Part shown: piece after piece, positions 1-8,814 of the stretch
Layout: every line of letters starts with the position of its first letter
Position numbering within the stretch: the stretch's first letter is position 1
Assembly (NCBI GenBank): GCA_017555445.1
Contig: JAFZGK010000037.1
Span: forward strand, 1 to 16,093
Source: Bacteroidales bacterium
GTDB lineage: Bacteria; Bacteroidota; Bacteroidia; Bacteroidales; UBA932
Reading direction: 5' to 3'
Length of the DNA stretch: 16,093 nt
Made by a program: the position numbers and the translations under genes
The notes under the pieces: model-generated
The model's input: the letters and a program-made list of their open reading frames with translations, nothing else
Database searches by the model: none
Told to the model about the DNA's origin: nothing

Positions 1-2
1 AA

Positions 3-332
3 CCTCATGTTGCTGCAGAAGAATCAAAGCAGGGTTTTTCTCGTGAGGAAATCCTCAGTTTGTTGAAGGCAGCCTCGGATGGAAGATTCTCCAATATCCG
101 TTTCAAGGGACTAATGGGAATGGCGACATTTACAGATGATGTGAATGTCATAAAAGCTGATTTTGCAGCAATCCGAAGCATATTTGATGAGGCCAGAACC
201 AGCTTTCCAATACTGACTCCTGACTTCACGGAACTGTCCATAGGCATGTCAGACGACTATCCGATTGCAATCGGATATGGCTCTACAATGGCCCGTATAG
301 GCTCGATGATTTTCGGAGAACGAAGCTATTAG
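3..332 (+). CDS. yggS: YggS-family PLP homeostasis protein, 3' part only
   Basis: This is the C-terminal 109 residues of a YggS/PROSC-family protein. The open frame runs in from the window edge, so the true start lies outside. Members are single-domain alanine-racemase-fold (type III) PLP proteins of about 220-230 residues that buffer free pyridoxal phosphate in the cytoplasm and have no proven enzyme activity. Family signatures seen are the GLMGMATFTDD stretch, where the family usually has a GLM(T/G)M motif, and the end block LSIGMSDDYPIAI followed by GSTMARIGSMIFGER, which makes the phosphate-binding loop. The lysine that binds PLP is in the missing N-terminal half. The TAG stop (330-332) interlocks with the TAA stop of lpxB on the other strand, leaving no room for a dedicated terminator. 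Identification is by family knowledge and is strong. Confidence 0.9.
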   Translation, partial: PHVAAEESKQGFSREEILSLLKAASDGRFSNIRFKGLMGMATFTDDVNVIKADFAAIRSIFDEARTSFPILTPDFTELSIGMSDDYPIAIGYGSTMARIGSMIFGERSY

Positions 333-1483
333 CGGTTCAGTTCTTTGATCATGGATTTTGCGACGGCTGATGAGGCGCCGGTGCCGCCGAGGAGGGCGCG
401 GATGTCAGCATAGTCGGACAGCATAGCGTCACGGCGTACGGGATTCTCTATGAGGTCCCGTATTTCTTTTACCAGAGCGTCGGCGTTGCAGCCGTCCTGG
501 ATAAACTCCTTGAAGGCCTGGCGGTCTATGATGAGATTGCCGAGGCTGATGTACCTGATCTTCACGATCTTTTTTGCAATCCAGTATGTGATAGGGCTTG
601 TGATGTAACCGACTACTTGCGGGGTGTTGAAGAGTACAGTTTCAAGCGATGCTGTGCCGGAGTTTACGACTGCTGCTTCAGCATGACGTACTATTGACTG
701 GGTCTCTCCGAAGAGCACCTTGATGTATTCCTGATTTTCAGCTGTGAGCCATGGTGTGTAATCATCCATTGTTCTTGATGGAGCTCCGGCTATAATGAAT
801 TGATAGTCTTTGTATTGCGGCAGACTATGCATCTTTGATGCGAATTCTGTAAGAATCGGCATCATTGTGCTGACTTCGCCTTTACGGGAACCTGCAAGCA
901 TTGCTATATGTGGCTTGCCTGCAAGGTTGTTGCGTGTAAGGAAAACCTCGCGTGATTCCTGCATCGCATTTGATCCGTCTACTGCATCGACCAGAGGATT
1001 ACCTTTGTAGATGTAGTCGATCCCTTTTGATTCAAAGTAAGGCTTTTCGAATGGGAAGACTATATACAGCTTGTCGACGTATTTTCTGAGTTTGCGGATG
1101 CGGCCTTCCCGGGATGCCCAGACCTTAGGTGCTATGTAGTAGAATACCTTGAAACCTGCTTTGTGTGCGAACTCAGCTATCTTGAAGTTGAATCCAGGGT
1201 AATCAATGAGGATCACTACATCCGGTTTCCATTGCATCATATCCTGTTTGCAGAATGCGACATTCTTCAATAGCTTGCCAGCCTTCGCCAACACTTCCGC
1301 AAATCCCATTATCGCTCCTTCCTTATAATGACGTACCAGATATGAGTTCTTATTCACTTCTGCCATCAGGTCTCCTCCCCAAAAGCGGATGTCCGCCTGA
1401 GGATCTTCTGCATATATGCCCTTCATTAGGTTGGAGCCGTGGAGGTCGCCGGATGCTTCACCAGCTATGATGTAGTATCTCAT
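329..1483 (-). CDS. lpxB: Lipid-A-disaccharide synthase
   Basis: LpxB (384 residues, normal family length) condenses UDP-2,3-diacylglucosamine with lipid X to form the lipid A disaccharide. It is a GT19 glycosyltransferase acting at the cytoplasmic face of the inner membrane. Visible motifs are the N-terminal GEASGD (residues 8-13), ILIDYPGFNFK (91-101), YYIAPKVWASR (115-125; E. coli has a similar PxVWAW motif), LAGSRKGEV (196-204) at the start of the second Rossmann-like domain, and NSGTASLE (274-281), which belongs to the UDP-sugar site. The ATG shares one base with the TGA of surE upstream (TGATG), so the two are probably translationally coupled in one operon. The 3' end runs into the convergent yggS stop codon. 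Presence of lpxB shows an outer membrane with lipid A. Confidence 0.96.
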   Translation of the reverse strand: MRYYIIAGEASGDLHGSNLMKGIYAEDPQADIRFWGGDLMAEVNKNSYLVRHYKEGAIMGFAEVLAKAGKLLKNVAFCKQDMMQWKPDVVILIDYPGFNFKIAEFAHKAGFKVFYYIAPKVWASREGRIRKLRKYVDKLYIVFPFEKPYFESKGIDYIYKGNPLVDAVDGSNAMQESREVFLTRNNLAGKPHIAMLAGSRKGEVSTMMPILTEFASKMHSLPQYKDYQFIIAGAPSRTMDDYTPWLTAENQEYIKVLFGETQSIVRHAEAAVVNSGTASLETVLFNTPQVVGYITSPITYWIAKKIVKIRYISLGNLIIDRQAFKEFIQDGCNADALVKEIRDLIENPVRRDAMLSDYADIRALLGGTGASSAVAKSMIKELNR

Positions 1484-2367
1484 CAGTTGAAATCAATGTC
1501 GAAGTTGTTGTCTTTCAGCCTGTTAAGTTCTGCGTAGTCTGTGCAGTCCACATTATGTGCTACAAGGCTTATATATCCTTCTGATACAAGGAGATGGTCA
1601 GCTTCTGCAGTGTTGCGAGGGTCATCCTCGAATTCGCCGACCATCATGTAGAGGTCTTCGCCCTCTTCTACTACAGGATTAGAGCTTTGTCCGAGCAATT
1701 CTGGGGTGATTCCGTATTTTCTGTAATGCTCCGCATCCCATTCCTTGAATTCGCGGATCCATCGACCTTTGCCCTGGTAGCCTGTTCTGATACCTTTGAT
1801 CTGGTCTGCAGGGATATCAGGGAAGTTTACGTTATAATATACTCCGTATTTGTCAGGCCATTCTGCAAGCAGCTTTTCGAACAAGTCTCCGAAGTAACGT
1901 GCGACACCATTGAAGTCTGCATCAGGATGAAGTGTGTTGAGTGAAACTCCGATAGCTGGGATTCCGTTCAATGCTGCCTCTTCAGCTGCACCGAGAGTGC
2001 CGGAGTAGCAGGATGCAGTTGCTGCATTCGAACCATGGTTGATTCCTGAAACGACTACGTCAGGATAGTTGTCTGCAAACATTGTGTTCAGACCGAACTT
2101 TACGCAGCTTGCCGGGGTGGCATCCACATAGTGCCATTCCACAGGGTAACCCTTCCTGTCCTTGTCATAAGGGAATGTGTTCGGATTTTCTTCGCCGAAA
2201 CATTTATGGGCAATCTGCTTGAAGCCCAAAGATACTGCCATTGACATGCCTGACTGATGCTTCTTAGGTGCGATTACCGTTACTTTTCCGAACTGTCTCA
2301 TGATGTCGACAAGGGCCTGTATGCCTTTTGCCTGATATCCGTCGTCGTTTGTTATCAGAATATGCAT
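1483..2367 (-). CDS. surE: 5'/3'-nucleotidase SurE
   Basis: SurE is a metal-dependent nucleoside monophosphate phosphatase of the cytoplasm. The expected catalytic residues are present: the N-terminal NDDG with Asp8 and Asp9, Ser39 in HQSG, and Asn110 in SGINHGSN, followed by the SGTLGAAEEA helix (residues 122-131). At 294 residues it is longer than the usual ~250. Compared with E. coli SurE from memory, the extra length sits in two places: residues about 50-80 (a lysine- and tyrosine-rich loop) and about 203-245 (containing an acidic stretch, EEGEDLYMM). These are probably dimer or tetramer-arm insertions and do not touch the catalytic motifs. The ATG follows a T/A-rich leader with a TATATTTG box about 20 bases upstream. 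surE overlaps lpxB by one base, an arrangement that I believe is common in Bacteroidetes. Confidence 0.95.
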   Translation of the reverse strand: MHILITNDDGYQAKGIQALVDIMRQFGKVTVIAPKKHQSGMSMAVSLGFKQIAHKCFGEENPNTFPYDKDRKGYPVEWHYVDATPASCVKFGLNTMFADNYPDVVVSGINHGSNAATASCYSGTLGAAEEAALNGIPAIGVSLNTLHPDADFNGVARYFGDLFEKLLAEWPDKYGVYYNVNFPDIPADQIKGIRTGYQGKGRWIREFKEWDAEHYRKYGITPELLGQSSNPVVEEGEDLYMMVGEFEDDPRNTAEADHLLVSEGYISLVAHNVDCTDYAELNRLKDNNFDIDFN

Positions 2368-2387
2368 TTACTCGATTTTTAACATTA

Positions 2388-2395
2388 CAAATATA
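2388..2395 (-). promoter_or_regulatory. -7 promoter box for surE-lpxB
   Basis: Read on the minus strand this is TATATTTG, a match to the Bacteroidetes -7 consensus TAnnTTTG. It lies 20 bases upstream of the surE ATG, implying a leader of roughly 15 bases. A TTTG on the same strand at 2414-2411 is only 15 bases from the box, closer than the usual ~19-base spacing, so the -33 element is uncertain. Confidence 0.55.
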
Positions 2396-2451
2396 CGTAA
2401 TAAAATTGTACAAATATTTGCTTAAAGAGAATTAGATTTCAATATTTTTTC

Positions 2452-2459
2452 TAACTTTG
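2452..2459 (+). promoter_or_regulatory. -7 promoter box for gap
   Basis: TAACTTTG matches the TAnnTTTG consensus of the Bacteroidetes primary sigma factor. It implies a start near 2464-2466 and a 5' leader of nearly 70 bases, long compared with the other leaders in this window. No good TTTG is seen at the expected -33 distance. Confidence 0.6.
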
Positions 2460-2468
2460 CACGGATTT

Positions 2469-2514
2469 GTGGGGGTGTGCCCACTGAAAAATGGCAATTT
2501 TAAAGTATAACTTT
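2469..2514 (+). promoter_or_regulatory. Possible structured 5' leader of gap
   Basis: Directly after the inferred transcription start there are three short inverted repeats in a row. GTGGG (2469-2473) pairs with CCCAC (2480-2484) around a 6-base loop. AAAAT (2488-2492) pairs with ATTTT (2497-2501) around GGCA. AAAGT (2502-2506) pairs with ACTTT (2510-2514) around a 3-base loop. Only the first is GC-rich; the other two are weak and could be chance in AT-rich DNA. A role in mRNA stability or 5'-end protection is a guess, and no known riboswitch class is recognised. Confidence 0.3.
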
Positions 2515-2521
2515 TATATAA

Positions 2522-3532
<1,011 letters not shown>

Positions 3533-3556
3533 TTTGAATCTTTCATATTACCATAT

Positions 3557-3587
3557 GTACCGTCCTCAAAAGGGACGGTACTTTTTT
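3557..3587 (+). terminator. Rho-independent terminator of gap
   Basis: A perfect 9-base-pair stem, GTACCGTCC (3557-3565) with GGACGGTAC (3573-3581), closes a 7-base loop and is followed at once by six T residues (3582-3587). It lies 25 bases after the gap stop codon and separates gap from maeB. Confidence 0.93.
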
Positions 3588-3657
3588 GTCTTTACGCCAT
3601 TTCAACTATGCGATATAATTAGTAAATTCGCGAGTTTTTTAATAAAAAAAGTATATA

Positions 3658-5946
3658 ATGGCGAAAATAACAAAAGAAGATGCGTTGAACTACCATGCCG
3701 GCAAACGTCCGGGTAAGATCGAGGTAGTTCCTACCAAACCATATTTCACCCAGACAGACCTGTCACTTGCTTATTCCCCAGGAGTTGCAGAGCCTTGTCT
3801 TGAGATCCAGAAGAATCCGCAGGATGCATATAAATATACCGATAAGGGTAATCTTGTGGCAGTTATTTCCAATGGTACTGCTGTACTTGGACTTGGTGAT
3901 ATCGGAGCATTGAGCGGAAAGCCGGTAATGGAAGGAAAGGGACTTCTCTTCAAGATCTATGGTGGTATCGATGTCTTTGATATCGAGGTTGATGAAAAGG
4001 ATCCTGATAAGTTCGTAGAGGCTGTCAAGGCGATTGCTCCTACATTCGGAGGTATCAATCTTGAGGATATCAAGGCTCCAGAGTGCTTTGAGATCGAGCG
4101 CAGACTCAAGGAAGAACTCGACATCCCTGTGATGCATGATGACCAGCATGGTACTGCGATCATTTCGGGTGCTGGCCTTCTTAATGCACTCGAGGTGAAT
4201 GGAAAGGATATCAAGGAGGTCAAGGTTGTTGTGAACGGTGCAGGTGCTGCTGCTATCTCATGTGCAAGACTTTATATCGCACTTGGAGTAAGACCGGAGA
4301 ATATAGTGATGCTTGACAGCAAGGGAGTCATTTCCAAGTCACGTAAGGTACTTACTCCTGAGAAAGTGGAGTTTGCAACTGAAAGAACTGACATACAGAC
4401 ACTTGCTGAGGCTATTGATGGTGCAGACGTATTCCTAGGACTGTCCAAGGGTAATGTCTTGAGTAAGGATATGGTACGTTCAATGGCCAAGGATCCGATC
4501 GTGTTTGCCCTTGCCAATCCGGTTCCTGAGATTACTTATGAGGAGGCGATGGACAGCAGACCGGATGTGCTGATGAGTACCGGACGTTCTGACTATCCTA
4601 ACCAGATCAATAATGTCATCGGCTTCCCATATATCTTCAGAGGAGCCCTCGATACTGCAGCGACTGCCATCAATGAAGAAATGAAGCTCGCAGCTGTCCG
4701 TGCAATTGCGGATCTTGCGAAGAAGCCTGTTCCGGAAATCGTGAACAAGGTCTACCATGTGAGCAAGCTTACATTCGGTCGTGATTACTTCATTCCTAAG
4801 CCGGTGGATCCGAGACTCCTTACTGAAGTGTCTGCCGCTGTAGCCAAGGCTGCAATCGAGAGCGGTGTGGCAAGAAAGACTATTACTGACTGGGATGCAT
4901 ACAAGGAACATCTCCTTGAGTTCATGGGCAGGGAGTCAAAGCTTACCCAGCAGATTTATGATACGGCGCGTACCGCACCTCAGAGAGTCGTATTTGCTGA
5001 AGGAACACATCCATCCATGATGAAGGCTGCAATCAAGGCCAAGGATGAAGGATTCTGCCATCCTATCCTTCTTGGTAACGATGAACGCATCGAGAAACTT
5101 GCCAAAGAACTTGGATTGAGTCTTGAGGGTGTCGAGGTCGTCAACCTCCGTCATGACAGAGAGGCCGGCCGCCGTGAGCGTTTTGCACGAATTCTTACTG
5201 AGAAACGTCAGCGTGAGGGATATACATTTGAAGAGGCAAATGATAAGATGTTCGAACGCAACTATTTCGGTATGATGATGGTAGAGACCGGTGATGCAGA
5301 TGCTTGTATTACAGGACTTTATACAAAATATTCAAACACTATCAAGGTTGCCAAGGAAGTCATCGGCCTTCAGGAGGGATATAAGCATTTCGGCACAATG
5401 CATATTCTCAATTCAAAGAAGGGAACTTATTTCGTAGCCGATACATTGATCAACCGTACTCATGACGTAGACTCTCTGATAGATATTGCCAGACTTTCGG
5501 AAAAGACTGTAAGGTTCTTCAATCATGAGCCTGTCATGGCAATGCTTTCTTATTCTAACTTCGGTAGCGATAAAGGTGGTAGCGCAGAAAGAGTTCATGA
5601 TGCAGTTGAAGTGCTTCAGAAGAGATATCCGGAATGGAACATAGATGGTGAAATGCAGGTAAACATCGCCTTGGATAAGGAGTTGCGCGATAAGAAATAT
5701 CCGTTCTCGCGTCTAAACGGCAAGGATGTGAATACTCTCATATTCCCATGTCTCAATACTGCCAACACTACTTATAAGATGCTTCAGGCTCTTACATCAG
5801 ATGTTGAGATTATCGGCCCTATCCAGATGGGTCTAAACAAGCCTATACATTTCATCGATTTTGAGAGTACTGTAGAAGATATTGTAAACGTGACAGCTGT
5901 CGCTTCCATTGATGCGATGACAGGTAAATCCATAGATAATGAATAA
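3658..5946 (+). CDS. maeB: NADP-type malic enzyme with phosphotransacetylase-like domain
   Basis: This 762-residue cytoplasmic protein decarboxylates malate oxidatively to pyruvate, giving NAD(P)H. The malic N-domain has [12 protein letters not shown] (36-47) and the metal-binding Glu136-Asp137, then HDDQHGTA (160-167). The NAD-binding domain has the GAGAAA loop (194-199), ANPVPE (286-291) and [13 protein letters not shown] (307-319). Residues from about 440 to 755 form a phosphotransacetylase-like domain ([31 protein letters not shown]); in E. coli MaeB this domain binds acetyl-CoA as a regulator and does not catalyse acetyl transfer. Length and order match the MaeB class. The cofactor is assigned by class and not proven. 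The leader is A-rich with no Shine-Dalgarno; only a poor -7 match (TAAATTCG, 3623-3630) is seen. The stop overlaps the start of the next gene by 8 bases. Confidence 0.95.
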   Translation: MAKITKEDALNYHAGKRPGKIEVVPTKPYFTQTDLSLAYSPGVAEPCLEIQKNPQDAYKYTDKGNLVAVISNGTAVLGLGDIGALSGKPVMEGKGLLFKIYGGIDVFDIEVDEKDPDKFVEAVKAIAPTFGGINLEDIKAPECFEIERRLKEELDIPVMHDDQHGTAIISGAGLLNALEVNGKDIKEVKVVVNGAGAAAISCARLYIALGVRPENIVMLDSKGVISKSRKVLTPEKVEFATERTDIQTLAEAIDGADVFLGLSKGNVLSKDMVRSMAKDPIVFALANPVPEITYEEAMDSRPDVLMSTGRSDYPNQINNVIGFPYIFRGALDTAATAINEEMKLAAVRAIADLAKKPVPEIVNKVYHVSKLTFGRDYFIPKPVDPRLLTEVSAAVAKAAIESGVARKTITDWDAYKEHLLEFMGRESKLTQQIYDTARTAPQRVVFAEGTHPSMMKAAIKAKDEGFCHPILLGNDERIEKLAKELGLSLEGVEVVNLRHDREAGRRERFARILTEKRQREGYTFEEANDKMFERNYFGMMMVETGDADACITGLYTKYSNTIKVAKEVIGLQEGYKHFGTMHILNSKKGTYFVADTLINRTHDVDSLIDIARLSEKTVRFFNHEPVMAMLSYSNFGSDKGGSAERVHDAVEVLQKRYPEWNIDGEMQVNIALDKELRDKKYPFSRLNGKDVNTLIFPCLNTANTTYKMLQALTSDVEIIGPIQMGLNKPIHFIDFESTVEDIVNVTAVASIDAMTGKSIDNE

Positions 5947-7387
5947 GACTCCACATTGGTTAGTTTCACTTCTGCCTTTTATAATTCTTGCCGCCACCCT
6001 GATGCTTGTCATTCTGGGATTCGGTTCGGATGCCTTGTCGGGTGGAAGCCAGGTAGCATTGATGTTTTCAGCAGGTGTCACCGTAGTGATTGCGATGATG
6101 TTGTATAGGATACCTTGGAAAGTCTTCGAGGAATCTATTCTGGACAATATCACTTCTGTCGGAACATCCATCGTGATACTGCTCCTCATAGGAGCCGTAT
6201 CCGGATCATGGATGGTCAGTGGTGTGGTACCTACAATGATATATTACGGTATGAAGGTCATCGTGCCTGAGATATTCCTTTTTGCAAGCTGTATAATCAG
6301 TGCCCTCATCGCTGTGATGACCGGCAGCTCATGGACTACGATCGCGACGATCGGTGTGGCTCTCGTAGGTATCGGAACCGCCCAGGGATATGAGCCCGGA
6401 TGGATTGCAGGCGCCATCATTTCCGGAGCTTATTTCGGTGACAAGGTGTCTCCGCTTTCAGATACTACAGTGCTTGCATCCTCGTCTGCAGGAACGCCTT
6501 TGTTTACGCATATACGATTCATGTTGGTGACAACTGTTCCATCATTCATCATTACATTGATCATTTTCCTTGTAGTCAGTCTGATTCATGCCAACTCCGG
6601 CGGAGTCTCTGCAGCCGAATTTTCGAAGGATCTCGCCGGAACGTATAACATAACCCCTTGGCTTTTCGTCGTTCCTGTTCTGACTGCGATACTGATCATA
6701 AAGAAGGTCTCAGCCATCGCTACATTGTTCATTGCTGCGGTGATTGCAGGTGTTGCCGCCCTTTTCTTCCAGCCGCAGATTCTTATGTCGATTGCTGGCG
6801 GAAACGCTGTCGATGCTTCTGCGTCTCTTGACTTCATGAGCGGCTTCAAAGGACTTTTCATTTCGTATTATGGAAGCACTGCGATAGAGACTGGAAATGA
6901 GGCCTTGAATTCGCTTGTAGCAACAAGAGGTATGACAGGTATGCTCAATACAGTCTTCCTTATCATTGCGGCAAGCTGTTTTGGTGGCGTGTTAGTAGGA
7001 AGCGGTATGCTTCAGTCACTTACTGATGCTTTGGTAAGATTCGTAAGAAGAAGAGTGACAATGGTTGCTTCTACAGTAGGTACAGGTATATTCGCAAATA
7101 TGATTACAGGTGACCAGTATCTGTCAATCATTCTCACAAGCAGCCTTTACAAGAAACTATATCAGGAGAGAGGATATGAGCCAAAGCTTTTGAGCCGCTC
7201 TGTCGAAGATTCAGCCACAGTCGTTTCAGTGCTTATTCCATGGAACTCATGCGGTATGACACAGGCTACAGTGCTGAAGGTTGCTACTCTTGAGTATCTT
7301 CCATATTGTTTCTTCAATATTCTGTCGCCTCTGATGTCGATTTTTATTGCTGCTATAGGCTTCAAGATTGTTAAGAAATCCAAATAG
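5939..7387 (+). CDS. nhaC: NhaC-family Na+/H+ (or malate/lactate) antiporter
   Basis: A 482-residue inner-membrane protein of the NhaC family (ion transporter superfamily), with about a dozen hydrophobic segments, e.g. residues 8-28, 38-56, 73-95, 110-128, 135-147, 195-217, 240-255, 258-277, 335-356 and 450-476. Family motifs occur in both inverted-repeat halves: GSSWTT (129-134) and GAYFGDKVSPLSDTT (163-177) in the first, NMITGDQYLS (387-396) and VEDSATVVSVLIPWNSCG (422-439) in the second. The family includes Na+/H+ exchangers and B. subtilis MleN, a malate-Na+/lactate-H+ antiporter encoded beside a malic enzyme. The start ATG lies inside the last codons of maeB, so the genes are co-transcribed and probably translationally coupled. 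That favours a substrate related to malate, but sequence alone cannot separate the two options. Confidence 0.9.
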   Translation: MNKTPHWLVSLLPFIILAATLMLVILGFGSDALSGGSQVALMFSAGVTVVIAMMLYRIPWKVFEESILDNITSVGTSIVILLLIGAVSGSWMVSGVVPTMIYYGMKVIVPEIFLFASCIISALIAVMTGSSWTTIATIGVALVGIGTAQGYEPGWIAGAIISGAYFGDKVSPLSDTTVLASSSAGTPLFTHIRFMLVTTVPSFIITLIIFLVVSLIHANSGGVSAAEFSKDLAGTYNITPWLFVVPVLTAILIIKKVSAIATLFIAAVIAGVAALFFQPQILMSIAGGNAVDASASLDFMSGFKGLFISYYGSTAIETGNEALNSLVATRGMTGMLNTVFLIIAASCFGGVLVGSGMLQSLTDALVRFVRRRVTMVASTVGTGIFANMITGDQYLSIILTSSLYKKLYQERGYEPKLLSRSVEDSATVVSVLIPWNSCGMTQATVLKVATLEYLPYCFFNILSPLMSIFIAAIGFKIVKKSK

Positions 7388-7400
7388 TTTATTAACTTTG
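7368..7400 (+). promoter_or_regulatory. Promoter of rubrerythrin gene
   Basis: The -7 box TAACTTTG (7393-7400) is preceded by TTG at 7368-7370, 22 bases away and close to the usual spacing. The -33 part lies inside the 3' end of the antiporter gene. The predicted transcription start is near 7405-7407, which makes the upstream ATG at 7405 unusable and supports translation from 7459 after a ~50-base, A-rich leader. Confidence 0.65.
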
Positions 7401-7458
7401 TCAGATGCAGCCATTGGCTCTTAAATTGAAAGAACAACAAACAATAAAACATCAGATT

Positions 7459-8001
7459 ATGAAAGATTTGAAAGGAACAAAGACTGAAGCTAATCTTCAG
7501 ACTGCTTTTGCTGGCGAGTCACAGGCCCGCAACAAGTACACTTACTATGCATCAAAGGCAAAGAAGGACGGTTATGTTCAGATCGGCAAACTTTTCGAGG
7601 AAACTGCAAACAACGAGAAGGAGCATGCAAAGATATGGTTCAAGCTTCTCCATGGTGGTGAGATGCCTGATACAGCTACAAACCTCCTTGATGCAGCTGA
7701 GGGCGAGAACTATGAGTGGACTGACATGTATGCCGGTTTTGCTGTAGAGGCTCGTGAAGAAGGCTTTGAGGATATCGCAATCCTTTTCGAGAAGGTCGGT
7801 GCGATCGAGAAGATGCACGAGGAGCGCTATCGCAAGCTTCTTGCTAATGTTGAGGGCGGCATCGTTTTCTCACGTGATGAGGATATGATGTGGGAGTGTT
7901 CTAACTGCGGTCATGTTGTGATCGGCAAGCAGGCTCCTGAGCTTTGCCCTGTCTGCAAGCACGCAAAGAGCTATTTCATGATTCACCCTACTAATTACTA
8001 G
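7459..8001 (+). CDS. rbr: Rubrerythrin
   Basis: Rubrerythrin (180 residues from this start) is a cytoplasmic di-iron peroxidase that reduces hydrogen peroxide in anaerobes, taking electrons through a rubredoxin domain. The ferritin-like four-helix part (residues 1-~140) carries the expected ligands: Glu20, Glu53 with His56 in NEKEH, Glu97 in VEARE, and Glu117 with His120 in AIEKMH. The C-terminal rubredoxin-like part has two Cys pairs, Cys147-Cys150 (CSNCG) and Cys163-Cys166 (CPVCK). The frame is open further upstream to an ATG at 7405, but that codon coincides with the predicted transcription start and would add 18 non-conserved residues; [13 protein letters not shown] is the usual family beginning. 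The gene sits alone between its own promoter and a strong terminator, and its codon use is of the highly expressed kind. Confidence 0.96.
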   Translation: MKDLKGTKTEANLQTAFAGESQARNKYTYYASKAKKDGYVQIGKLFEETANNEKEHAKIWFKLLHGGEMPDTATNLLDAAEGENYEWTDMYAGFAVEAREEGFEDIAILFEKVGAIEKMHEERYRKLLANVEGGIVFSRDEDMMWECSNCGHVVIGKQAPELCPVCKHAKSYFMIHPTNY

Positions 8002-8022
8002 TAGAATAAGTACACAATAAAG

Positions 8023-8058
8023 CAGCCTGTCTGTATAAGCAGACAGGCTGTTTTTTTT
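8023..8058 (+). terminator. Rho-independent terminator of rubrerythrin gene
   Basis: A perfect 11-base-pair stem, CAGCCTGTCTG (8023-8033) with CAGACAGGCTG (8040-8050), encloses the loop TATAAG and is followed by eight T residues (8051-8058). On the minus strand the same hairpin is followed only by CTTTATT, so it may also end the convergent pssA transcript, but less efficiently. Confidence 0.95.
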
Positions 8059-8085
8059 GTGTAGTAAACTATACGGTTAATTAGT

Positions 8086-8808
8086 CTACTTGGCCCCACC
8101 GATAAGGGAGAAGAGGGCACGAAGAAGATTAAATACGATGTAGCATGTGATTGAAATCAGGACTATGTAGCCCCAGTTGATCTTGAGGATCAAGGTTGCT
8201 GCCGCAATCAGTACTACAAGTATAACGAATGCTATTCTTATACGGTTGTAAGGCGAACCCTTCTTGTACTTGAATGAGAACATTGGGATATCGCTGACAA
8301 GCAGGATAGGAAGGACTACAGATGCCACAAGAATGACAGTCTTGTCCTGGAGAAGGCCTGCTACAGACATTGCTCCCTGATCTGCTGCAAAAATCAATGA
8401 GCCGCACCAGAGTGCGCATGCAGGAGTTGCAAGACCGAGAAAGTTTTCACTCTGTCTATCATCGATGTTGAACTTTGCAAGTCGTGCTGCTGAGAAAATG
8501 CATATGAGTAATGGAAGATAAGTCCAGAATCCTGTCATACCTCCTTCAATAAGTCTTCTGTGAAGAATGAGTGAAGGAAGAAGACCGAATGTCACCATGT
8601 CTGCAAGCGAATCGAGCTCCTTGCCCATAGCCGTATAAGCATTGAGCAATCTTGCGGCGAATCCGTCAAAGAAATCGCATACTGCACCTGCCAGCATCAG
8701 ATAGAACGCAATGTCGAGCGCTCCCTGAAAAGTGAATATCACACCCATGGCTCCGCAGAGGAGATTCATGGATGTGATAGTATTAGGTATATTTCTTAAA
8801 AACTTCAT
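8086..8808 (-). CDS. pssA: CDP-diacylglycerol-serine O-phosphatidyltransferase
   Basis: PssA makes phosphatidylserine from CDP-diacylglycerol and serine in the inner membrane, the step before phosphatidylethanolamine. The CDP-alcohol phosphotransferase signature is complete: Asp48-Gly49, Ala52-Arg53, Gly62, Asp66 and Asp70, within DFFDGFAARL and GKELDSLAD. The 240 residues are almost all hydrophobic with about 6-8 membrane segments, as expected for the integral-membrane (type II, Bacillus-like) enzyme and not the E. coli peripheral type. The N-terminal IPNTITSMNLLCG is typical of this subgroup. It starts 6 bases after the stop of the secreted peptidase gene and probably shares its transcript; no separate promoter is visible. 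Confusion with phosphatidylglycerophosphate synthase is possible from the motif alone, but the rest of the sequence fits PssA better. Confidence 0.92.
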   Translation of the reverse strand: MKFLRNIPNTITSMNLLCGAMGVIFTFQGALDIAFYLMLAGAVCDFFDGFAARLLNAYTAMGKELDSLADMVTFGLLPSLILHRRLIEGGMTGFWTYLPLLICIFSAARLAKFNIDDRQSENFLGLATPACALWCGSLIFAADQGAMSVAGLLQDKTVILVASVVLPILLVSDIPMFSFKYKKGSPYNRIRIAFVILVVLIAAATLILKINWGYIVLISITCYIVFNLLRALFSLIGGAK

Positions 8809-8814
8809 GAGTTG

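Noticed and set aside
3623..3630. TAAATTCG as promoter of maeB
   Set aside because: One mismatch at a key position of TAnnTTTG and no -33; too weak to list, although maeB needs a promoter here because the gap terminator lies upstream.
4480..4911. Open frame of 143 codons on the minus strand inside maeB
   Set aside because: It lies wholly within a strongly conserved gene, has no promoter box and resembles no family; it is a by-product of maeB codon use.
7405..7458. Upstream ATG extending rubrerythrin by 18 residues
   Set aside because: It coincides with the predicted transcription start after the TAACTTTG box, and rubrerythrins begin at the [10 protein letters not shown] segment.
8019..8058. 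Terminator hairpin as a true bidirectional terminator for pssA
   Set aside because: On the minus strand the stem is followed only by CTTTATT, not a continuous T run; noted as possible but not called.
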